Positions 36,635 to 45,938 of a stretch of 64,000 nucleotides of DNA are shown one piece after another; positions within the stretch are counted from its first letter, which is position 1, and the number at the start of each line of letters is the position of its first letter. The notes under the pieces are model-generated. The model saw only the letters and a list, made by a program, of their open reading frames with translations, was not told the origin of the DNA and searched no databases. This DNA comes from Rhizobium sp. ARZ01. Its GTDB lineage: Bacteria; Pseudomonadota; Alphaproteobacteria; Rhizobiales; Rhizobiaceae. The translations under genes were made by a program, and so were the position numbers. The stretch covers positions 1,488,001 to 1,552,000 of the forward strand of contig NZ_JACVAE010000001.1 in NCBI RefSeq assembly GCF_014851675.1. Direction: 5' to 3'.

Positions 36635-37222
36635 TTGACCACAGCGACACTGCCCCAACGACTTCTCGACGTTATCGAACATGACATCCTGCCGCTCACC
36701 GAGCGCGGCGTCACCGCCGGTAACAAGGTGTTCGGCGCCGCGATCTTGAGGAAGTCCGACCTCTCGCTGGTCATCGCGGAGACGAACAACGAACTCGAAA
36801 ATCCGCTTTGGCATGGCGAAGTCCACACCCTGAAGCGTTTTTACGAAACTGCTAAAGATATTCCCACCAAGGATTTGATTTTTCTCTCGACTCACGAACC
36901 GTGCACGATGTGCATGTCCGCGATCACGTGGGCGGGATTCGACAATTTCTACTCATTCTTCAGCCACGAAGATTCCCGCGACGCCTTTGCGATCCCGCAT
37001 GACCTGAAGATCCTCAAGGAGGTGTTCGGCCTGGAGCCGGGCGGTTATCGCCGCAACAATGCCTTCTGGCACTCGTATTTCATTGCGGACCTTGTCGAGG
37101 CGCAGGACGAGCCGCTGAAGGGTTCACTGAAGGCCCAGACAGCACGGATCAAGTCTGCCTACGACCGACTTTCCAACGTCTATCAGTCGGGCAAGGACGA
37201 AAACAGCATCCCGCTCAACTGA
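36635..37222 (+). CDS. Nucleoside/cytidine deaminase-superfamily protein
   Basis: 195 residues, zinc-dependent deaminase fold. Zinc ligands are His60, Cys90 and Cys93 (HGE, EPCTMCM), with Glu62 as proton shuttle. Related enzymes include guanine, cytosine and tRNA-adenosine deaminases; the substrate is not clear. There is no ATG in a sensible place. I placed the start at TTG 36635, 10 bases after AGAGG and after the upstream hairpin. The gene is followed 21 bp later by mazG, so both may handle non-canonical nucleotides, which is inference. Confidence 0.82.
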   Translation: MTTATLPQRLLDVIEHDILPLTERGVTAGNKVFGAAILRKSDLSLVIAETNNELENPLWHGEVHTLKRFYETAKDIPTKDLIFLSTHEPCTMCMSAITWAGFDNFYSFFSHEDSRDAFAIPHDLKILKEVFGLEPGGYRRNNAFWHSYFIADLVEAQDEPLKGSLKAQTARIKSAYDRLSNVYQSGKDENSIPLN

Positions 37223-37243
37223 GCGCCAGTCGGAGAGAACAGC

Positions 37244-38077
37244 ATGCAGCCGTCCCGCGACATCCAGGGTTTGCTCGCTATCATGAAGGCCCTGAGACAG
37301 CCCGAAACCGGCTGCCCCTGGGATATCGTACAGACCTTCGAGACGATCAAGCCCTACACGATCGAGGAGGCCTACGAGGTGGCCGACGCGATCGAGCGGG
37401 GCGACATGCACGACCTTTGCGACGAGTTGGGCGATCTTTTGCTGCAGGTGGTCTTCCATGCGCGCATCGCCGAGGAAGCCGGTGAGTTTGCCTTCGGCGA
37501 CGTGGTCGAGGCCGTGACGCGCAAGATGATCCGCCGCCACCCGCACGTTTTCGACCGCTCGGATGCTGATACGCCGGAAGCCGTCAAGCGGCAGTGGGAT
37601 GCCATCAAGCAGCAGGAAAAGCACGAGCGAAGCGTACGACGCAGCAAACGCGGCCTGCCACCGGAGACCGAAAAGGGACACCTCGGTTCCGTGCAACGCT
37701 CATTTCCCGCGCTCGTCGAAGCGCTCAAGCTGCAGGAACGCGCTGCCAAGGTCGGTTTCGATTGGTCCGAACCGGAACCCATTCTCGACAAGATCGAGGA
37801 AGAGGTGAGCGAGTTGCGCGAGGCACTCCGTCACGGCGATCGCAAGAAAGTGGCCGATGAACTCGGCGACCTGATCTTCGCCGTGGTCAACATCGGCCGC
37901 CACACGGAAGCGGACCCGGAAATGGCGTTGCGCGGCACAAATGCCAAGTTCCGCCGCCGCTTCGCCCATATCGAGATGGAACTTCAGGCTGCAGGCGAAT
38001 CACTCGAAGCGGCGACGTTGGAACGGATGGAAGAACTCTGGCAGGCGGCCAAGGCGATAGAGCGGCAGTTGGCATAA
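37244..38077 (+). CDS. mazG: MazG, nucleoside triphosphate pyrophosphohydrolase
   Basis: 277 residues with two tandem MazG domains. Metal-binding motifs are YTIEEAYEVADAIERGDM and CDELGDLLLQVVFHARIAEE in the first, and VADELGDLIFAVVNIGRH in the second. It hydrolyses NTPs and aberrant dNTPs to monophosphates. ATG 37244 has GGAGAGAAC upstream. It converges with hflX on the opposite strand; only 20 bp separate their stops, and no clear terminator is visible there. Confidence 0.94.
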   Translation: MQPSRDIQGLLAIMKALRQPETGCPWDIVQTFETIKPYTIEEAYEVADAIERGDMHDLCDELGDLLLQVVFHARIAEEAGEFAFGDVVEAVTRKMIRRHPHVFDRSDADTPEAVKRQWDAIKQQEKHERSVRRSKRGLPPETEKGHLGSVQRSFPALVEALKLQERAAKVGFDWSEPEPILDKIEEEVSELREALRHGDRKKVADELGDLIFAVVNIGRHTEADPEMALRGTNAKFRRRFAHIEMELQAAGESLEAATLERMEELWQAAKAIERQLA

Positions 38078-38097
38078 CGCCGTCTCTGCCTGCCAAA

Positions 38098-39411
38098 TCA
38101 TTTTTCCCAGTCTTCGAGCGGGCGCTTTGCCCCATGACCGAGCCTGCGGTCGAGCTCGGCGGCCTCGGTTTCGGTCAACCGGGCGGAGATGCGAACACCG
38201 CCGTCTTCAAGATCTTCGCGCTCATCGACAACCGAATGATCGTAGAGCCAGGGCAAGAGCTGCAGCTTGTCGACCGGAAGTACGACATCCCGATCAACGA
38301 GCACGCCGGAGAGCCTTCGGTTAACCTCGTCCATCAGCCGGTCCACGCCCTCACCGGTCAGTGCCGAGGCGGCGATCGTGTTCGGCGTCGCTGCCGCCTT
38401 CTGCACCAAAGCCTCGCGGGCTTCCGCCGGCAGGTCGTCGATCTTGTTCCAGACTTCCAGGATGCGCTCGGCGCCGTCCTTCTCGTCAATACCGAGATCC
38501 GCCAGGATGCGCAGCACGTCGCCGGCCTGCGCTCCATTGTCCGGGTCCGACATGTCGCGCACGTGCAGGATGAGGTCTGCTTCCAGCACCTCTTCCAGCG
38601 TCGCACGGAAAGCAGCGACCAGATGCGTCGGAAGATCGGAAATAAACCCAACGGTATCGGACAGGATGACGGTGCGACCTTGCGGCAGCTTCATTCTCCG
38701 GAGCGTCGGATCGAGCGTTGCAAACAGCATGTCCTCGGCCAACACCCCTGCCCCGGTTATCCGGTTGAATAGGGTCGACTTGCCAGCGTTCGTGTAGCCG
38801 ACTAGGGCCACAATCGGATGCGGAACCTTCTTGCGCTTGGCGCGGTGCAATTGTCGCGTGCGGCGAACCTGCTCAAGTTCCCGCTCCAGCCGCACGATCC
38901 GCTCCTGCAGGAGCCGGCGGTCCGCTTCGATCTGGGTTTCACCCGGACCACCCATGAAGCCCGCGCCACCGCGCTGCCGTTCGAGGTGGGTCCAGCTTCG
39001 CACCAACCGGCCCTTCTGATAGTTGAGATGCGCAAGCTCGACCTGCAGCGTTCCTTCCTTGGTCGAAGCACGCCGGCCGAAAATCTCGAGGATCAAGCCC
39101 GTCCGGTCGATGACCTTGGCGTTCCACTCCTTCTCGAGGTTGCGCTGCTGGACCGGCGTCAGCGGGTGATCAACGATCACCAGTCCCGCATCGCCTTCGT
39201 ACAGCGCGGCCTTGATCTCCTCGATCTTGCCGGTGCCGAGCAGTGTGCCCGGCTTCGGCTGCGTGACAGTAACGATCGTCGAATGCACGACGTCAAGGTC
39301 GATTGCCCGAGCGAGCCCGATCGCCTCGGCGAGCCGTGCCTCGTCAGAGCGAGCAATCGGGCCGTTTGCTTCGGCCGCCCGGCCCTTCTTTACAACCGGC
39401 GCAATCACCAC
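38098..39411 (-). CDS. hflX: HflX, ribosome-associated GTPase
   Basis: At least 437 residues. The HflX N-terminal domain is followed by an Obg-like G domain with G1 GYTNAGKSTLFN and G3 DTVGFISDLP. HflX splits stalled or hibernating ribosomes after stress. The listed start is GTG 39411. The frame is open further upstream without an ATG, GTG or TTG, and residues such as SKRDTSQDSIIPELDKRRDD look family-like, so the real start may be a rare ATT (39483) or CTG (39501, overlapping the hfq stop). hfq lies directly upstream. Confidence 0.9.
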   Translation of the reverse strand: MVIAPVVKKGRAAEANGPIARSDEARLAEAIGLARAIDLDVVHSTIVTVTQPKPGTLLGTGKIEEIKAALYEGDAGLVIVDHPLTPVQQRNLEKEWNAKVIDRTGLILEIFGRRASTKEGTLQVELAHLNYQKGRLVRSWTHLERQRGGAGFMGGPGETQIEADRRLLQERIVRLERELEQVRRTRQLHRAKRKKVPHPIVALVGYTNAGKSTLFNRITGAGVLAEDMLFATLDPTLRRMKLPQGRTVILSDTVGFISDLPTHLVAAFRATLEEVLEADLILHVRDMSDPDNGAQAGDVLRILADLGIDEKDGAERILEVWNKIDDLPAEAREALVQKAAATPNTIAASALTGEGVDRLMDEVNRRLSGVLVDRDVVLPVDKLQLLPWLYDHSVVDEREDLEDGGVRISARLTETEAAELDRRLGHGAKRPLEDWEK

Positions 39412-39497
39412 CGCGCGCGAATCGTCGCGGCGCTTATCGAGCTCCGGAATGATGGAATCCTGGCTAGTATCGCGCTTGCTAATGAGCCTTGACCTTG

Positions 39498-39740
39498 TCA
39501 GGAGGCGTTTTCTTCGGTCTCGAACATCTGCAGCGGCTGACCGGGCATGATGGTGGAGATTGCGTGCTTGTATACCAGCTGCGAATGGCCATCGCGGCGC
39601 AGCAGTACACAGAAATTATCGAACGACGTTACCACGCCGGTCAGCTTAACGCCGTTGATAAGGAAGATCGTCAGGGAAATCTTTTGCTTTCGAACGGTAT
39701 TAAGGAAAAGATCCTGCAAATTCTGAGAACGTTCCGCCAT
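39498..39740 (-). CDS. hfq: Hfq, RNA chaperone
   Basis: 80-residue hexameric Sm-like protein that pairs small RNAs with mRNAs. Sm1 [16 protein letters not shown] and Sm2 [10 protein letters not shown] are intact, and the C-terminal tail is short, as usual in alphaproteobacteria. It lies downstream of dat and immediately upstream of hflX, the conserved hfq-hflX order. In rhizobia Hfq affects nitrogen fixation and amino-acid transport regulation. Confidence 0.97.
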   Translation of the reverse strand: MAERSQNLQDLFLNTVRKQKISLTIFLINGVKLTGVVTSFDNFCVLLRRDGHSQLVYKHAISTIMPGQPLQMFETEENAS

Positions 39741-39845
39741 TGCGCCGCTTCTTTCTTGATTGCCGATCCTGTTGATCGGTTGACTGATAAACGAATATCC
39801 CCGGGAGCCATCGAAGCATTGTTCGTCGCTCCGTCGGATTTGGTA

Positions 39846-40709
39846 TCAAATCGCAGTCTTCTCCGCAACGTCGAAAAAAGCTTCGCGTAGTTTCTGGGCG
39901 GTGCTGCCCGGATGGCCGTTTGCGATCGGTTTGCCGTCGATCTCGATAACAGGAAAGCAGATGCTGGTGGCCGCTGAGACGAACACCTCTCGCGCGGTCA
40001 GCATTTCTGCGACAGTGAAGGGACGCTCCTCGATTTCGATGCCGAGACTTCCGGCAACATCCATGAGCGTCGTTCGCGTGATTCCCCGCAGGATGCCATA
40101 CTCGGCCGGTCGAGTGGCAAGCCTGCCGTTGCCATCGACGATCCACACGTTCGTGGCAGCCCCTTCCTTCACATAGCCATCGGCGTCGACGAAGATCGCC
40201 TCGTTCGCCCCCAATTCCTTCGCTTGTTGGCGAGCAAGCACATTCGGCAACAGTCCGATGGTCTTAACATCAACTCGATCCCACCGATTTTCCGGAACGG
40301 TAATTGCCTTTATTCCCTTGGCGTTCTTCGCAGCGATGAGGCTCGGGTCGGTCGATTTCGCAGTAACGACGATCGAGGACGGCGTACCCTCGGCCGGAAA
40401 CACATGGTCCCGACGCGCCACGCCGCGCGTCACCTGTAGGTAGAACAGCCCGTTGCGGACCTTGTTGCGCCTCAGCACCTCCCGTATCACGGATGTCAGC
40501 GCTGCCCGCTTCATCGGCCAGGCGATCCGGATTTCCCGCAAAGACCGGTCGAGGCGGTCCAGATGCCGGGTCAGGTCGACAATCATGCCGTGCCGGACCT
40601 CGCAGACTTCATAGACGCCGTCAGCGAACTGATACCCCCGATCCTCCACATGGACGGCGGCATCAGCGTGACGGACATAGCTTCCATTAACATAGGCAAA
40701 ACGGGGCAT
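39846..40709 (-). CDS. dat: D-amino-acid transaminase
   Basis: 287 residues, class IV PLP aminotransferase. The catalytic lysine is Lys149 (RVDVKTIGLLPNVLARQQA) and the PLP-anchoring glutamate is in EGAATNVW. It has the short D-amino-acid transaminase length and pattern (compare BCAT-type enzymes, which differ around the lysine). It would supply D-glutamate/D-alanine for peptidoglycan or degrade D-amino acids. It lies between trkA (16 bp upstream) and hfq (105 bp downstream). Confidence 0.9.
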   Translation of the reverse strand: MPRFAYVNGSYVRHADAAVHVEDRGYQFADGVYEVCEVRHGMIVDLTRHLDRLDRSLREIRIAWPMKRAALTSVIREVLRRNKVRNGLFYLQVTRGVARRDHVFPAEGTPSSIVVTAKSTDPSLIAAKNAKGIKAITVPENRWDRVDVKTIGLLPNVLARQQAKELGANEAIFVDADGYVKEGAATNVWIVDGNGRLATRPAEYGILRGITRTTLMDVAGSLGIEIEERPFTVAEMLTAREVFVSAATSICFPVIEIDGKPIANGHPGSTAQKLREAFFDVAEKTAI

Positions 40710-40725
40710 GGTTACCGCCTGAAAA

Positions 40726-42102
40726 TTAGAAATATTGGATACTTACGCGGAAAAGCTGCTGGACGTGCCGCACGGCGTCTCCGGTGGCGAACAAAACGAC
40801 CCGGTCCTTGGCCCTGATCTTCATGTCGCCGTCGGGACGCAGAACGGCTCCGTCGCGATAGATCGCTCCGATGCGAATGCCATCAGGCAGTTCAAGCTCG
40901 CGGAATGGTGCGCCGACGAGTGGCGAAGTTTCGAGCGCTTCAGCCTCGATCACCTCCGCGGACCCGCGCTGTACGGCATAGACTGCGCGAATGCGCCCTT
41001 TACGGACGTGCTGAAGGATGCCGGATATCGTCACGGCGCGCGGATTGATGTGGGCATCGATCCCAAGGCTCTTCGCAAAGTCTTGAAATGACGGCTCGTT
41101 CAACAGAACTAGGTTCTGCTTGCAGCCGAGCTTCTTTGCCATCACGCTGCCCAGGATGTTGACCTGGTCGTTGTTGGTCAGGGCGACGACGAGGTCTGCA
41201 TCCTGGATGTCGGCTTGCTGGAGCAGCTTCTGGTCCAATGCCGAGCCATGGAGGACAACCGCGTTTCTTAATTGGTCAGCGATGTACACCGCACGCTCAC
41301 GGTCGCTTTCGATGATCTTGATGCGCGTCCTCGGCTGATACTCCTCGATCGTCTTTGCCACGAAGAAGCCGATGTTGCCGCCGCCGGCAATGACGATGCG
41401 CGCCGCTTCCTGTTCTTCGTGGCCGAACAGCGAGAGCGTCCTGCGGACGTGAGCCTTGTCGCACACGACATATGCGAGATCGCCCGTCTGCAGCTCGTCC
41501 GCCGAACGGGGCACAAACAGTCTTTCGTTGCGGTAGACGCCGGTGACAGTGGCGTTCAGATCGGGAAAGAGCTCGGTCAACTGATGCAGTTGCGTGTTGA
41601 CGACCGGGCAGTCCTCCATGCACTCGATCGCCACCATGACAATCTGATCATCGGCGAAGCGGACGACATCGGTCGCGCCCGGATAGGAAATGCGCCGCAG
41701 CACCATCTTGCCGACTTCGATTTCCGGCGAGATCGCCACGTCGATCGGCACGTCGTCACGGGAAAACAGGTCTGAAAATTCCGGCGCCAGGTAGCTCTGT
41801 GCGCGGATACGAGCAATCTTGGTCGGCACCTTGAAGAGCGAATGCGCCACCTGGCAGGCGACCATGTTGATTTCGTCATGAAGTGTGACGGCGATGATCA
41901 TTTCCGCCTCGTCGGCACCCGCCTTTGCGAGCACGTCCGGATGGGCACCATGACCAACCACGCCGCTGACATCCAGTGTCTCGGTGATGGCGGCGATGAG
42001 CGACGCCGATGTGTCGATCACCGAAACGTCGTTGTCCTCTTGGGACAGCCGCTCGGCGATCCCGTAACCGACCCGTCCCGCACCACAGATAATAACCTTC
42101 AT
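40726..42102 (-). CDS. trkA: TrkA, K+ uptake regulatory NAD-binding subunit
   Basis: 458 residues with two RCK modules, each an N-terminal Rossmann fold plus a C-terminal lobe. The first begins MKVIICGAGRVGYGIAERLS and the second IVIAGGGNIGFFVAKTIEEY. It gates the TrkH/TrkG potassium channel in response to NAD(H)/ATP. No trkH is in the window. It is 27 bp downstream of ntrX, an order conserved in Rhizobiaceae and Azospirillum. Confidence 0.95.
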   Translation of the reverse strand: MKVIICGAGRVGYGIAERLSQEDNDVSVIDTSASLIAAITETLDVSGVVGHGAHPDVLAKAGADEAEMIIAVTLHDEINMVACQVAHSLFKVPTKIARIRAQSYLAPEFSDLFSRDDVPIDVAISPEIEVGKMVLRRISYPGATDVVRFADDQIVMVAIECMEDCPVVNTQLHQLTELFPDLNATVTGVYRNERLFVPRSADELQTGDLAYVVCDKAHVRRTLSLFGHEEQEAARIVIAGGGNIGFFVAKTIEEYQPRTRIKIIESDRERAVYIADQLRNAVVLHGSALDQKLLQQADIQDADLVVALTNNDQVNILGSVMAKKLGCKQNLVLLNEPSFQDFAKSLGIDAHINPRAVTISGILQHVRKGRIRAVYAVQRGSAEVIEAEALETSPLVGAPFRELELPDGIRIGAIYRDGAVLRPDGDMKIRAKDRVVLFATGDAVRHVQQLFRVSIQYF

Positions 42103-42129
42103 TGCATGCCCCTTGCCGCGCTCGCGATA

Positions 42130-43494
42130 CTAGACGCCAAGTGACTTCAGCTTGCGATGCAGCGCGGAGCGTTCCATGCCGACGAATTCCGCCGTACGCG
42201 AAATATTGCCGCCGAAACGGTTGATCTGGGCAATCAGATAGTCGCGCTCGAACATTTCACGCGCTTCCCGTAGCGGAAGCGTCATGATGTGATGTTCGCC
42301 CTGCGTCGACATCTTCGGCAGCATGTCACCGACATCCGTTGGCAGCATGTCGGCCGTAATCGGACTGTCAGGGCCATCGCTCCGGGCAAGAATCATCAGC
42401 CGCTCGATGTTGTTGCGCAATTGCCGGATGTTGCCGGGCCAGTCGTGCGCCTGCAGCACCGCCAGTGCGTCATCACCGATTTTCCGCCCCCGAATGCCGG
42501 CCTGCTCGCTGATCTGCCGCATGAACATATCGACGAGAAAGGGAATATCCTCGCGGCGTTCCGCGAGCGCCGGCACACGCACGGGGACCACGGCCAGGCG
42601 ATGGTAGAGGTCCTCCCGGAAAGCGCCATCTGCAATCAGGCTCTCCAGGTTGTAGGCGGTGGACGAGATGATCCGCACGTCGACCTTGACCCGCTTTGAG
42701 CCACCGACGCGTTCGAACTGCTGATCAACGAGCACCCGCAGAATCTTGTTCTGGGTCTCGCGTGGCATTTCCCCGATCTCATCGAGATAGAGGATACCGC
42801 CGTGGGCTTCCTCGAGCACACCCGTCTTGCGTTGCTGACCACCGCCGCCCTCGGTGCCGAACAGTGCGATCTCCATCCGCTCCGGCGTAATCGCAGCCGC
42901 ATTGAGAGCAACAAACGGCCCGTTGGCACGCGTCGACTTCCGGTGGATCATCCGCGCGACCAGTTCCTTGCCGGCGCCGGAGGGACCGAGGATCATGATA
43001 CGGCTATTGGTCGGCGACACCTTGTCGATCGTCTGGCGCAGCTGGGATACCGCGACGGACGTGCCGATCAGCTCTACCGCGTCTCCGGAACGGCGTTTCA
43101 GGTCCGTCACCTCGCGTTTCAGCTTGGAGTTCTCCAGCGCGCGCTCGGCAATCAGGATCAGGCGATCCGCCTTGAATGGCTTCTCGATGAAATCATAAGC
43201 GCCACGACGGATCGCAGAAACGGCAGTCTCGATGTTGCCATGGCCGGAAATCATCACCACGGGAAGATCCGGATGCCGGCTCTTGATCTCGTCGAGAAGC
43301 GCCAGGCCATCCAGCTTGCTTCCCTGCATCCAGATATCGAGGAAGACGAGCCGCGGCAGGCGATCGCTGATCGCCTGGAGCGCGCTGTCGCTGTCGAAAG
43401 CCGTACGCGTCTCGTGCCCTTCGTCGGAGAGGATGCCGGACACGATTTCACGGATATCCTCTTCGTCGTCCACCACCAGAATGTCAGAGGCCAT
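42130..43494 (-). CDS. ntrX: NtrX, nitrogen/redox response regulator lacking GAFTGA
   Basis: 454 residues: receiver with phospho-acceptor Asp53, AAA+ domain with Walker A GPSGAGKE at 170-177, and a C-terminal Fis-type helix-turn-helix (GGNISRTAEFVGMERSALHR). The loop that normally carries GAFTGA and contacts sigma-54 is shortened to TEGGGGQQR (213-221), so it probably does not activate sigma-54 RNA polymerase. NtrX with NtrY regulates nitrogen, exopolysaccharide and motility genes in rhizobia. Start ATG 43494 overlaps the ntrY end by 11 bp. Confidence 0.95.
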   Translation of the reverse strand: MASDILVVDDEEDIREIVSGILSDEGHETRTAFDSDSALQAISDRLPRLVFLDIWMQGSKLDGLALLDEIKSRHPDLPVVMISGHGNIETAVSAIRRGAYDFIEKPFKADRLILIAERALENSKLKREVTDLKRRSGDAVELIGTSVAVSQLRQTIDKVSPTNSRIMILGPSGAGKELVARMIHRKSTRANGPFVALNAAAITPERMEIALFGTEGGGGQQRKTGVLEEAHGGILYLDEIGEMPRETQNKILRVLVDQQFERVGGSKRVKVDVRIISSTAYNLESLIADGAFREDLYHRLAVVPVRVPALAERREDIPFLVDMFMRQISEQAGIRGRKIGDDALAVLQAHDWPGNIRQLRNNIERLMILARSDGPDSPITADMLPTDVGDMLPKMSTQGEHHIMTLPLREAREMFERDYLIAQINRFGGNISRTAEFVGMERSALHRKLKSLGV

Positions 43495-45757
43495 GAGTCA
43501 GTTCCTTGTCGTTTTCGTCCGCATCGACGACCATGTTTTCCTCGACAGGCAGGATCACGCGGATCATTGCCCCATGCCCGTTGTCGAAGTCCGGGGGGGC
43601 ATCGTGCAACTCGAGTTGCCCGCCGTGGTCTTCGATAATCTTCTTCACGATGGCCAGGCCGAGACCCGTGCCCTTCTCTCGCATCGTCATGTAGGGCTCC
43701 AGAATCCGGTGCCGGTTCTCGGTCGGCAGACCCTTGCCGTTATCGATGACATCGACGACGAAGTGCCTGTGCGGCTCTTCGCGACGCGCCCGAACGAGAA
43801 CCTTGCGCTCCCCACGCTGCACATCGGCCGGCAGCGCTTCGATCGCCTCCACGGCATTCTTGATGATGTTGCCGAAGGCTTGCCCGAGCATGCGGGAATC
43901 GAAATGGCCGACGAGCGGCTGATCCTCGAAGTCCTTCAGGAAAGTGACGTGGTTGTTGCCCATTTCGCGCAAAAACACGGCGTCCTTGAGAATTGCCCTC
44001 AGATCGGACTTGTCCTTGGTGGGCTTCGGCATCCGGGCAAAGGACGAGAACTCGTCCACCATCCGACCGATGTCCTCGACCTGGCGTACGATTGTATCGG
44101 TGCACTGGTCGAAAACCGCGCGATCCTCTTGGTCGATCTGCTTGCCATAGCGCCGCTTGATCCGCTCCGCCGAGAGTTGGATGGGCGTCAGCGGATTCTT
44201 GATTTCGTGGGCAATCCTACGGGCGACATCGGCCCATGCAGTCGATCGCTGCGCAATGACGAGATCGGTAATGTCGTCGATGGTAATGACGTAGGACTCG
44301 ATTGCGTCCTTTGCCTCTTCACGGGTCACCTGAACGTTCAGCGTCCGTTCCGTGCCGCCACGCATGATATTGATCTGCCGACGGTGGTCGTTGCGGTATC
44401 TATGGGAGGCCTCCTGCAGTACCGCATCCACCTCAGGTGCAAAGTCTGCCAATCGCGCACCAAGAAGCGAACTAGCACTCCTACCGAACAGATGTTCCGC
44501 AGAGGAATTGGCGATGGTCAGCCGCCCGCCCTCCTCGACGCCGATCACGGCAGCCGTGACGCCGGACAGAACGGCCTCGATGAAGCGGCGCCGATGGTCC
44601 ATTTCATCCTTCGCATCCAGGATCTGGCCCTGCTGCGCGCGGATCTCGGCAATCATCTTGTTGAAGGTACGCGACAGGTTGCCGACATCGCCGTCGGCCG
44701 CCTTGACCGGAACCTCGACACTCAGGTTGCCGGAGGCAACAGCGTCTGCAGCCCCGATCAGCAGGCGGATCGGGCGCACGATACGATCGGCCACCGCGAT
44801 TGCAGTCCAGATAGCTGCCAGCAAAACGATAAGAGCAAAGCCGAGATAGAGTACGCCGAAGGCAATCTGCAGCGAGGTTCTGCCGGCCTCTAGCGCGCGA
44901 TACTCCGCCGTATTGTCTTCCATCATTCGCATCGAGCGCATGACCTCGGGATCGACCGTGCGAATCGTGTAGAGATAGGTGTCCGGTATGTTGTCGATCT
45001 TGATCACCGCGCCCACAAGGTTGGTGGTGCCCGGCGGGATCAACGTCGGTTGACCGGCCGCTGCCGCCTTTAGCGCCTCCGCAGGCACTGTTGGCAGCGG
45101 CTTTTCAGTCGGGATGTTGGCTCGAAGGACCTGTGAGCCGTCGCTGCGCACCAGGAAAGCGCCGAGCATGCCGCGCCCCCGCGCCTGGCGCGTCATCAGA
45201 TCCGTAAAACCGGTGCGATCGAGGCTGTAGAGCTGACGGTTGCGTTCCAGATCGTTCGACATCGAGACGGTCTGACCCTGCAGATAGCTGGCGTTTTCCA
45301 GCACATAGGCCTGCGCCACGTTCAATGAGGAGCTGACGATCGACTGCGTTCTGATGGAAAACCACCGATCGAGGCCGACGTCGAGTGTGATCGAAGCGAA
45401 CATCGCCACCAGGATCGCCGGCGTGATCGCTACGATCGAGAACAGCGCGACGATGCGCACGTGCAGCCGGGCAGCCGCACGCCCCCGAGACCGGGCTTTC
45501 AACAGCCGGGCGATTTCACGGCCAATCAGGATAATCAGGCCCAGGACGAAAAGCGCATTCACCGCAACCGAAGCGATGATGACATTCGCCACCGGCTTGA
45601 TTGGCGTAAGGCCGAGCAGGATAAAGAGCGATAATGTTGCCGCTACGAGAGCGCCGCCTGCGAGCAGTAGGCCAGGGAGTGCGAACGATGCCCTGCGGTC
45701 GTGCGCATTGCCCGCGCTCTCTTGCCCGCCCCCGACCGGGGTCGCATTCTCATCCAT
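43484..45757 (-). CDS. ntrY: NtrY, membrane sensor histidine kinase
   Basis: 757 residues. Order: several N-terminal membrane segments with a periplasmic loop, HAMP, PAS, then HisKA with phospho-acceptor His in [20 protein letters not shown] and an HATPase domain (GKGLP, GTGLGLAIVKK). It phosphorylates NtrX. I chose ATG 45757 (MDENATPVGG) because GGAGAGAG sits at workable spacing; upstream in-frame starts have none. The stop overlaps ntrX. A 21-bp-period direct repeat lies upstream at 45895-45922. Confidence 0.94.
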   Translation of the reverse strand: MDENATPVGGGQESAGNAHDRRASFALPGLLLAGGALVAATLSLFILLGLTPIKPVANVIIASVAVNALFVLGLIILIGREIARLLKARSRGRAAARLHVRIVALFSIVAITPAILVAMFASITLDVGLDRWFSIRTQSIVSSSLNVAQAYVLENASYLQGQTVSMSNDLERNRQLYSLDRTGFTDLMTRQARGRGMLGAFLVRSDGSQVLRANIPTEKPLPTVPAEALKAAAAGQPTLIPPGTTNLVGAVIKIDNIPDTYLYTIRTVDPEVMRSMRMMEDNTAEYRALEAGRTSLQIAFGVLYLGFALIVLLAAIWTAIAVADRIVRPIRLLIGAADAVASGNLSVEVPVKAADGDVGNLSRTFNKMIAEIRAQQGQILDAKDEMDHRRRFIEAVLSGVTAAVIGVEEGGRLTIANSSAEHLFGRSASSLLGARLADFAPEVDAVLQEASHRYRNDHRRQINIMRGGTERTLNVQVTREEAKDAIESYVITIDDITDLVIAQRSTAWADVARRIAHEIKNPLTPIQLSAERIKRRYGKQIDQEDRAVFDQCTDTIVRQVEDIGRMVDEFSSFARMPKPTKDKSDLRAILKDAVFLREMGNNHVTFLKDFEDQPLVGHFDSRMLGQAFGNIIKNAVEAIEALPADVQRGERKVLVRARREEPHRHFVVDVIDNGKGLPTENRHRILEPYMTMREKGTGLGLAIVKKIIEDHGGQLELHDAPPDFDNGHGAMIRVILPVEENMVVDADENDKELTHGL

Positions 45758-45894
45758 TCGCTGCACTCTCTCCAACCAGTCGGGACCGACCGGCGCGTCC
45801 ATTCTGATGTGCTGGGAGCAGAGATCGCTCCCGCCGCACATGGGTAACGGCGGAGAGACTCAAGCTATTCGCCGCCGCCGCATCTGTTACCACC

Positions 45895-45922
45895 ATGCAA
45901 CACATTGTGGCGAAAATGCAAC
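45895..45922 (-). repeat. Paired GTTGCAT direct repeat upstream of ntrY
   Basis: GTTGCAT occurs twice on the minus strand (45895-45901 and 45916-45922) with exactly 21 bp from start to start, two helical turns. It is in the 181-bp ntrC-ntrY spacer. A repeat of this spacing suits a dimeric regulator; none is identified. Confidence 0.45.
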
Positions 45923-45938
45923 GCAGGTTGGAGCGAAG

